From Pseudomonas costantinii (lineage in GTDB: Bacteria > Pseudomonadota > Gammaproteobacteria > Pseudomonadales > Pseudomonadaceae), in the NCBI RefSeq assembly GCF_001870435.1, contig NZ_MDDR01000034.1:186001-250000 (forward strand): 64,000 nt of DNA, in the 5' to 3' direction. The number at the start of each line of letters is the position of its first letter. Position 1 is the stretch's first letter. A model generated the notes under the pieces. The model ran no database searches. It worked only from the letters and a program-made list of their open reading frames with translations, and was not told the origin of the DNA. Positions 58,651 through 64,000 of the stretch are shown piece by piece. The position numbers were made by a program, and so were the translations under genes.

Positions 58651-59604
58651 ATGAGCGTTCGCGTCGGCATTGTCATGGACCCTATCGCCAGCATCTCCTA
58701 TAAAAAGGACAGCTCGCTGGCCATGCTCCTGGCCGCCCAGGCCCGCGGCTGGACCCTGTTCTATATGGAGCAACGCGACCTTTACCAGGGTGACGGCGAG
58801 GCTCGCGCACGCATGCGCCCGCTGCAGGTGTTCGCCAACCCTGAGAAGTGGTTCGACCTACAGGACGAAATCGACAGCCCGCTGAGCGACCTCGACGTGA
58901 TCCTGATGCGCAAGGACCCGCCGTTCGACATGGAGTTCGTCTACTCCACCTACCTGCTGGAGCAGGCCGAACGTGCTGGCGTGCTGATCGTCAACAAGCC
59001 GCAAAGCTTGCGCGACTGCAATGAAAAGCTGTTCGCCACGCTGTTTCCACAATGCACGCCGCCGACTGTGGTCAGTCGCCGCGCCGATGTGCTGCGTGAA
59101 TTCGCCGCCAAGCACGGTGATGTGATCCTCAAGCCGCTGGACGGCATGGGTGGCACCTCGATTTTCCGTCATCGCGCCGGCGACCCGAACTTGTCGGTGA
59201 TCCTGGAAACCCTGACGGCCCTGGGCACCCAACAGATCATGGGCCAGGCTTACATTCCGGCGATCAAGGACGGCGACAAGCGCATCCTGATGATCGACGG
59301 TGAGCCGGTGGATTACTGCCTGGCGCGTATTCCGGCAGCCGGCGAGACGCGCGGCAACCTGGCGGCGGGTGGTCGAGGTGAAGCCCGTCCGCTGACGGAC
59401 AAGGATCGCTGGATTGCCGCACAAGTCGGCCCAACCCTGCGGGAAAAAGGTCTGCTGTTTGTGGGACTAGACGTAATTGGTGAGAACCTCACTGAAATCA
59501 ACGTCACCAGCCCGACCTGTATTCGCGAGATCGACAATGCATTTGGCACGAACATCGGCGAAATGCTGATGGCCGCGATCGAACGCAAGCTACAAGCCAA
59601 GTGA
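58651..59604 (+). CDS. gshB: Glutathione synthetase
   Basis: GshB joins gamma-glutamylcysteine to glycine. The 317-residue ATP-grasp enzyme starts MSVRVGIVMDPIASISYKKD and has LMRKDPPFDMEFVYSTYLLE, the ATP-binding LKPLDGMGGTSIF and the terminal VTSPTCIREID. AGAGGA precedes the ATG at 58651. Confidence 0.96.
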   Translation: MSVRVGIVMDPIASISYKKDSSLAMLLAAQARGWTLFYMEQRDLYQGDGEARARMRPLQVFANPEKWFDLQDEIDSPLSDLDVILMRKDPPFDMEFVYSTYLLEQAERAGVLIVNKPQSLRDCNEKLFATLFPQCTPPTVVSRRADVLREFAAKHGDVILKPLDGMGGTSIFRHRAGDPNLSVILETLTALGTQQIMGQAYIPAIKDGDKRILMIDGEPVDYCLARIPAAGETRGNLAAGGRGEARPLTDKDRWIAAQVGPTLREKGLLFVGLDVIGENLTEINVTSPTCIREIDNAFGTNIGEMLMAAIERKLQAK

Positions 59605-59681
59605 CATAGAACAGCCGGACACACACCAACATTGCGTTATCATGCGCCACCTGTGAAACGCGCGATGTTGGTTTTCTTGTC

Positions 59682-60587
59682 ATGACACTCCCGTCCGATC
59701 TGCCTCCCGAACTCTCCCACAGCGGCGTGCGCCCGGCTGATCGGCTCGGATTTACTCTGTTCCTGGCGGCATTGATCCACCTCGCCTTGCTCCTCGGCCT
59801 GGGCTTCACCTTTGCCGAGCCCAAGCAGATCACCCAGACCCTGGAAATCACCCTCGCTACGTTCAAGAGTGAAAAGAAGCCCGAGAAGGCGGATTTTCTC
59901 GCCCAGGACAACCAGCAGGGCAGCGGCACGCTGGACAAAAAAGCGGTGCCCAAGACCACCGAAGTGGCGCCCTTCCAGGACAACAAGGTCAATAAAGTCA
60001 CCCCGCCGCCGATGCCCAAGCCCGAGGTCAAGCAGGCCGCGCCAAAGGCTGCCGTAACCACTGTCGCGCCCAAACCGCAAAAAGCCCCGACCCAGCGCGA
60101 GAAAGCCAAGACCGAGCCGCAACCCGAGCCCGTGAAACCGGCGCCAACCTTCGACAGCTCACAGCTCTCCGACCAGATCTCCAGCCTGGAAGCCGAACTG
60201 GCCAATGAACAGCAACTGTACGCCAAGCGCCCGCGCATCTATCGCCTGAACGCCGCCTCCACCATGCGCGACAAAGGCGCCTGGTATAAGGACGAGTGGC
60301 GTAAGAAGGTCGAGCGCATCGGCAACCTCAACTACCCGGACGAGGCTCGGCGCCAGCAGATCTATGGCAATTTGCGCTTATTGGTGTCGATCAACCGCGA
60401 TGGCTCGTTATATGAAGTGCAGGTGCTGGAGTCCTCCGGCCAGCCATTGCTGGACCAGGCCGCCCAGCGCATCGTGCGCCTGGCCGCGCCCTTTGCCCCG
60501 TTTACCGGGGACCTGAACGATATCGACCGCCTGGAAATCATCCGCACCTGGAAGTTTGCCAGGGGTGATCGGCTGTCCAGCAATTGA
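59682..60587 (+). CDS. tonB3: TonB-like energy transducer (TonB3)
   Basis: The 301-residue protein has an N-terminal membrane anchor (~residues 21-44), a proline/lysine/glutamine-rich periplasmic spacer (TPPPMPKPEVKQ, EPQPEPVKPAP), a coiled-coil stretch and a C-terminal TonB domain (RIGNLNYPDEARRQQIYGNL; PFTGDLNDIDRLEIIRTWKF). Its place between gshB and pilG on one side and algH on the other matches TonB3 of P. aeruginosa, which is required for twitching motility and type IV pilus assembly. A receptor partner is not known. Its stop codon overlaps a fragment of the foldback repeat. Confidence 0.9.
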   Translation: MTLPSDLPPELSHSGVRPADRLGFTLFLAALIHLALLLGLGFTFAEPKQITQTLEITLATFKSEKKPEKADFLAQDNQQGSGTLDKKAVPKTTEVAPFQDNKVNKVTPPPMPKPEVKQAAPKAAVTTVAPKPQKAPTQREKAKTEPQPEPVKPAPTFDSSQLSDQISSLEAELANEQQLYAKRPRIYRLNAASTMRDKGAWYKDEWRKKVERIGNLNYPDEARRQQIYGNLRLLVSINRDGSLYEVQVLESSGQPLLDQAAQRIVRLAAPFAPFTGDLNDIDRLEIIRTWKFARGDRLSSN

Positions 60588-60756
60588 TCGTTCCCACGCT
60601 GCGGCAGCGGCTGCGGGCTGTTGTGGCGAGCGGGCTTGCCCCGCGTTGGGCTGCGAAGCGGCCCCCATATGGCCACCGCGTTCTGCTTGAAAAACCACAG
60701 CGCCAGATTTTAGGGCCGCTTCGCGCCCCAACGCGGGGCAAGCCCGCTCGCCACAA
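60586..60756. repeat. Long imperfect inverted repeat and foldback fragment after tonB3
   Basis: GATCGTTCCCACGCT at 60586-60600 is an isolated end of the foldback element seen near 47-48.6 kb. Next, arms of 44 bp (60621-60664 and 60713-60756) match as inverted repeats with only two mismatches (TTGTGGCGAGCGGGCTTGCC and complement). They fill most of the tonB3-algH gap and should form a long hairpin. Confidence 0.88.
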
Positions 60757-60809
60757 TTAGCGTCCGCCGCAGCTTGTCAGTTCGCCCCTCCAACGCCACA
60801 CTAGTGGAC

Positions 60810-61379
60810 ATGAAAAATGTCAGCCCGACCTACCTCAAGCACCAATTCCTGATCGCCATGCCCCATATGGCCGACCCGAACTTTGCGCAAACCTTGACCT
60901 ACATCGTCGAGCACACGGCCAATGGTGCCATGGGGTTGGTGGTGAACCGCCCGCAAGAGCTGAACCTGGCGGATATCCTTGAGCAACTGCGACCGGAGAT
61001 CGACCCTCCGGCCCGTTGCCAGAACATACCGATCTACATTGGCGGGCCGGTACAGACCGATCGCGGTTTTGTACTGCACCCCACCGGGCCGAAGTTCCAG
61101 GCCACGGTCGACCTGGAGGGCGTGTCGTTGTCCACCTCCCAGGACGTGTTATTCGCCATCGCCGACGGTGTCGGCCCTGAGCAAAGCGTGATCACCCTCG
61201 GCTACGCCGGTTGGGAAGCCGGGCAACTGGAAGCCGAACTGGCCAGTAATGCGTGGCTGACCTGCCCGTTCGACGCCGACATCCTGTTCAACACCCCCTG
61301 CGAACTGCGCCTGGAAGCGGCGGCCGCCAAGCTGCGGGTCAACCTCAACCTGCTGACCAGCCAGGCAGGGCACGCCTGA
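60810..61379 (+). CDS. algH: YqgE/AlgH family protein
   Basis: The 189-residue protein is a single DUF179/AlgH domain (HQFLIAMPHMADPNFAQTLT; GAMGLVVNRPQELNLADIL; YIGGPVQTDRGFVLH; LGYAGWEAGQLEAEL). AlgH was first described as a regulator of alginate genes in P. aeruginosa; its molecular function is unknown. Its stop overlaps the ruvX start. The start was set at 60810, the ATG that begins the family core. Confidence 0.94.
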   Translation: MKNVSPTYLKHQFLIAMPHMADPNFAQTLTYIVEHTANGAMGLVVNRPQELNLADILEQLRPEIDPPARCQNIPIYIGGPVQTDRGFVLHPTGPKFQATVDLEGVSLSTSQDVLFAIADGVGPEQSVITLGYAGWEAGQLEAELASNAWLTCPFDADILFNTPCELRLEAAAAKLRVNLNLLTSQAGHA

Positions 61380-61816
61380 TGGCCTTGCGTCTGATCCTCG
61401 GTTTTGACTACGGCACCAAACAAATCGGCGTTGCGGTCGGCCAGGTCATTACCGGCCAGGCCCGCGAGCTGTGCACCTTGAAAGCCCAGAACGGCGTGCC
61501 GGACTGGAACCAGGTCGAAGCCCTGATCAATGAGTGGAAGCCCGACGCGGTAGTGGTCGGCCTGCCCCTGAACATGGACGGCACCCCCAGCGACATGTGC
61601 CTGCGCGCCGAAAAGTTCGCCCGCCGCCTCAATGGCCGCTACAACCTGCCCTTCTATACCCACGACGAACGCCTGACCACCTTCGAGGCCAAGGGCGAGC
61701 GCCGTGACCGTGGCGGGCAAAAGGGCAGCTACCGGGACAACCCCGTGGACGCCATCGCCGCCGCCTTGCTGTTGCAAGGTTGGCTGGATGAAAACACTGC
61801 TTTATTTGAATCCTGA
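61379..61816 (+). CDS. ruvX: Putative pre-16S rRNA nuclease / Holliday junction resolvase-like YqgF
   Basis: The 145-residue RNase-H-fold protein has GFDYGTKQIGVAVGQ at the N-terminus, VVVGLPLNMDGTPSDMC, and YTHDERLTTFEA with the conserved acidic residue and DPVDAIAAALLLQGWLD. YqgF trims the 5' end of 16S rRNA precursor; a resolvase role is debated. The start ATG overlaps algH (TGATG). Confidence 0.94.
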   Translation: MALRLILGFDYGTKQIGVAVGQVITGQARELCTLKAQNGVPDWNQVEALINEWKPDAVVVGLPLNMDGTPSDMCLRAEKFARRLNGRYNLPFYTHDERLTTFEAKGERRDRGGQKGSYRDNPVDAIAAALLLQGWLDENTALFES

Positions 61817-61818
61817 CT

Positions 61819-61841
61819 GACGCGGCTTGCCGCGTCTTTTT
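61819..61841 (+). terminator. Rho-independent terminator between ruvX and pyrR
   Basis: GACGCGG(CTTG)CCGCGTC has a 7-bp stem followed by TTTTT, 3 nt after the ruvX stop. It ends the algH-ruvX mRNA; an attenuator role for the pyr genes downstream is possible, but no antiterminator was seen. Confidence 0.75.
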
Positions 61842-61898
61842 ACGTTTGAGCCCGGACCTTGCCGATACCCCGCCGCGCAAGGCCTTGAAGGAGCCACC

Positions 61899-62405
61899 AT
61901 GAGCCTGCCCAATCCCAGCGAACTGATCAGCCAGATGGCGACGAGCCTCACGGCCCACCTGCAACACCGCGCTATCAGCGAGCCGCGCTTTATCGGCATC
62001 CGGACCGGCGGTGTGTGGGTAGCCCAAGCGCTCCTGGAAGCACTGGGCAGCGACTCGCCGCTGGGCACTTTGGATGTTTCCTTCTACCGCGACGACTTCA
62101 GCCAGAACGGCCTGCACCCGCAAGTGCGCCCTTCTGCCCTGCCGTTCGAGATCGAAGGCCAGCACTTGGTGCTGATCGATGACGTGCTGATGAGCGGCCG
62201 CACCATCCGTGCCGCCATGAATGAACTGTTCGACTATGGCCGCCCGGCCAGCGTAACCCTGGTCTGCCTGCTGGACCTGGACGCCGGCGAATTGCCGATC
62301 AGCCCGGATGTGGTTGGCGCGACGCTGTCCCTTGAAGCCCACCAGCGGGTAAAATTGTCCGGTCCCACGCCGCTCGAACTCGAACTGCAAGACCTTGCCC
62401 TTTAA
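61899..62405 (+). CDS. pyrR: Bifunctional pyr regulator / uracil phosphoribosyltransferase
   Basis: The 168-residue PyrR-type phosphoribosyltransferase has the PRPP-binding motif [19 protein letters not shown] and [19 protein letters not shown]. In Gram-positives PyrR binds pyr mRNA; in pseudomonads it is part of the pyrR-pyrB-pyrC' unit and has been linked to pyrimidine control. AAGGAG precedes the ATG at 61899. It lies 24 nt before pyrB. Confidence 0.93.
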   Translation: MSLPNPSELISQMATSLTAHLQHRAISEPRFIGIRTGGVWVAQALLEALGSDSPLGTLDVSFYRDDFSQNGLHPQVRPSALPFEIEGQHLVLIDDVLMSGRTIRAAMNELFDYGRPASVTLVCLLDLDAGELPISPDVVGATLSLEAHQRVKLSGPTPLELELQDLAL

Positions 62406-62429
62406 ACCGCCTTGTACAGAGTCCCCGCG

Positions 62430-63434
62430 ATGACGCCTCTAGATGCCAAGCGCCCGCTGCAGCTCAATGCTCAGGGCCAGCTGCAACACTTCCTGTCCCT
62501 CGACGGTTTGCCCCGCGAACTGCTCACTGAAATCCTCGACACTGCCGACTCGTTCCTCGAAGTCGGCGGCCGGGCGGTGAAGAAGGTCCCGCTGCTGCGC
62601 GGCAAGACCATCTGCAACGTGTTCTTCGAGAACTCGACCCGCACCCGCACCACCTTTGAACTGGCGGCCCAACGGCTGTCGGCCGACGTGATCACGCTGA
62701 ACGTGTCCACCTCGTCGGCGAGCAAGGGCGAAACCCTGCTCGACACCCTGCGCAACCTGGAGGCCATGGCCGCCGACATGTTCGTGGTACGCCATGGCGA
62801 CTCCGGCGCCGCGCATTTCATCGCCGAGCACGTGTGCCCGCAGGTGGCGATCATCAACGGCGGCGACGGCCGTCACGCCCACCCGACCCAGGGCATGCTC
62901 GACATGCTCACCATCCGTCGGCACAAGGGCAGCTTTGAAAACCTCTCGGTGGCCATCGTCGGCGACATCCTGCACTCGCGGGTCGCACGCTCGAACATGC
63001 TGGCCCTGAAAACCCTGGGTTGCCCGGACATCCGCGTGATCGCGCCAAAAACCTTGCTGCCGATCGGCATCGAGCAGTACGGCGTGAAGGTCTACACCGA
63101 CATGACCGAAGGCCTCAAGGATGTGGACGTGGTGATCATGCTGCGCCTGCAACGCGAGCGCATGTCGGGTGGGCTGCTGCCGAGCGAAGGCGAGTTCTAC
63201 CGCCTGTTCGGCCTGACCACCGCGCGTTTGGCCGGTGCCAAGCCGGATGCCATCGTGATGCACCCTGGCCCGATCAACCGCGGGGTAGAGATTGAGTCGG
63301 CAGTGGCCGACGGCCCTCAATCGGTGATCTTGAACCAGGTCACCTACGGCATTGCCGTGCGCATGGCGGTACTGTCCATGGCCATGAGCGGGCAAACCGC
63401 GCAACGTCAATTCGAGCAGGAGAACGCCCAGTGA
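62430..63434 (+). CDS. pyrB: Aspartate carbamoyltransferase catalytic subunit
   Basis: PyrB condenses carbamoyl phosphate with aspartate in pyrimidine synthesis. The 334-residue protein has the carbamoyl-phosphate motif [15 protein letters not shown], the catalytic-loop [24 protein letters not shown], and [11 protein letters not shown]. In Pseudomonas ATCase is a dodecamer with the inactive dihydroorotase PyrC' rather than with PyrI. The N-terminal extension ([20 protein letters not shown]) binds nucleotide effectors there. Its TGA overlaps the GTG of pyrC'. Confidence 0.95.
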   Translation: MTPLDAKRPLQLNAQGQLQHFLSLDGLPRELLTEILDTADSFLEVGGRAVKKVPLLRGKTICNVFFENSTRTRTTFELAAQRLSADVITLNVSTSSASKGETLLDTLRNLEAMAADMFVVRHGDSGAAHFIAEHVCPQVAIINGGDGRHAHPTQGMLDMLTIRRHKGSFENLSVAIVGDILHSRVARSNMLALKTLGCPDIRVIAPKTLLPIGIEQYGVKVYTDMTEGLKDVDVVIMLRLQRERMSGGLLPSEGEFYRLFGLTTARLAGAKPDAIVMHPGPINRGVEIESAVADGPQSVILNQVTYGIAVRMAVLSMAMSGQTAQRQFEQENAQ

Positions 63435-64000
63435 AGCTCAGCATTCTCGGCGCCCGTGTCATCGATCCGGTCAGTGGCCTGGATCAAGTTACCGATCTTC
63501 ATCTGGAAGCCGGCAAAATCATCGCCATCGGCGCCGCCCCCAGCGATTTCAGCCCCAGCCAGACTATCGACGCCAAAGGCCTGGTGGCCGCGCCTGGCCT
63601 GGTGGACTTGAACGTCGCTCTGCGCGAGCCGGGTTACAGCCGCAAAGGCAACATCACCAGCGAGACCCGCGCCGCTGCGGCCGGTGGCGTGACCAGCCTG
63701 TGCTGCCCGCCCCACACCAAGCCGATCCTGGACACTTCGGCCGTGACCGAGCTGATCCTCGACCGCGCCCGTGAAGCCGGCAATTGCAAAGTGTTCCCCA
63801 TCGGCGCCCTGAGCAAAGGCCTGGAAGGCGAACAACTCGCCGAGTTGATTGCCCTGCGCGACGCTGGTTGTGTGGCCTTCGGCAACGGCCTGGAAAGCTT
63901 CCGTAGCACCCGCACCCTGTGCCGTGCCCTGGAATACGCGGCCACCTTCGATTTGACGGTGATCTTCCACTCCCAGGACCGTGATTTGGCTGAAGGCGGC
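63431..64000 (+). CDS. pyrC': Inactive dihydroorotase PyrC', N-terminal part
   Basis: The gene runs off the right edge; about 190 codons are present. It begins with GTG overlapping the pyrB stop (GTGA). The sequence is amidohydrolase-like ([39 protein letters not shown]), but the metal-binding DXHXHXR of active dihydroorotases is replaced by DLNVALR, so both zinc-binding histidines are absent. This matches the pseudo-dihydroorotase that scaffolds PyrB in Pseudomonas ATCase; true activity must come from pyrC elsewhere. Confidence 0.93.
   Translation, partial: MKLSILGARVIDPVSGLDQVTDLHLEAGKIIAIGAAPSDFSPSQTIDAKGLVAAPGLVDLNVALREPGYSRKGNITSETRAAAAGGVTSLCCPPHTKPILDTSAVTELILDRAREAGNCKVFPIGALSKGLEGEQLAELIALRDAGCVAFGNGLESFRSTRTLCRALEYAATFDLTVIFHSQDRDLAEGG

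Overview
The window is chromosomal DNA of a Pseudomonas, most likely of the P. fluorescens group. The gene order (epd-tktA-[ArsR/methyltransferase]-metK; ahcY-metF-rhlE; pilGHIJ-chpA; gshB-tonB3-algH-ruvX-pyrR-pyrBC') matches conserved Pseudomonas neighbourhoods. The GC-rich codon use, the many REP-like palindromes built on TGTGGGAGCGGGCTTGC and a SAH riboswitch upstream of ahcY fit the same genus. No tRNA, rRNA, CRISPR array, transposase or prophage was seen. All identifications come from reading the sequence; no database search was run.

Layout. 1-5.1 kb: the partial Calvin/pentose-phosphate genes epd and tktA (minus), then an ArsR-methyltransferase fusion regulator preceded by a 14-bp-arm perfect palindrome and followed by metK (plus). 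5.2-8.3 kb: small exported proteins around the DNA ligase gene ligB, and a lipoprotein cytochrome c'. 8.4-13.4 kb: mltA, a MAPEG protein, a CPA1 antiporter and a DUF3857/transglutaminase protein. 13.7-16.5 kb: a GtrA - GT2 - ArnT-like lipid-linked sugar cluster. 16.5-18.4 kb: a full-length ExoU-like patatin phospholipase without its chaperone gene. 18.5-24.6 kb: a thioesterase, ahcY under promoter and SAH riboswitch, metF, a periplasmic binding protein and the RhlE2-type helicase. 24.8-29.5 kb: an AraC regulator followed by four envelope genes (DUF1254, MipA/OmpV, class A acid phosphatase, outer-membrane barrel). 29.6-33.2 kb: YceI and cytochrome b561, bioA, rsmE. 33.3-38.7 kb: an amino-acid oxidation set (binding protein, RidA, DadA-like) with divergent LysR, then HlyIII and a split chromate transporter.

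38.7-46.9 kb holds the complete biotin-independent malonate decarboxylase operon mdcABCDEGH with the transporter genes madLM, convergent with regulator mdcR; a perfect 33-bp inverted repeat separates them. 47-48.6 kb is an accessory spot: three copies of a foldback (MITE/BIME-like) element, a DUF6124-like remnant, and a small toxin-44 gene with overlapping putative immunity gene bracketed by two of the copies. 48.6-58.4 kb is the Pil-Chp chemosensory operon (pilG, H, I, J, chpA, chpC), apparently without the methyltransferase pilK and methylesterase chpB. 58.7-64 kb is gshB, tonB3, algH, ruvX, pyrR, pyrB and the start of the pseudo-dihydroorotase gene pyrC'.

Themes. SAM/SAH balance is represented by metK, ahcY and metF, with two likely control devices: an ArsR-methyltransferase regulator and an RNA switch. 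The most unusual items are the ExoU-like protein, the repeat-bracketed toxin/immunity cassette, the AraC-linked envelope cassette and the reduced Chp system.
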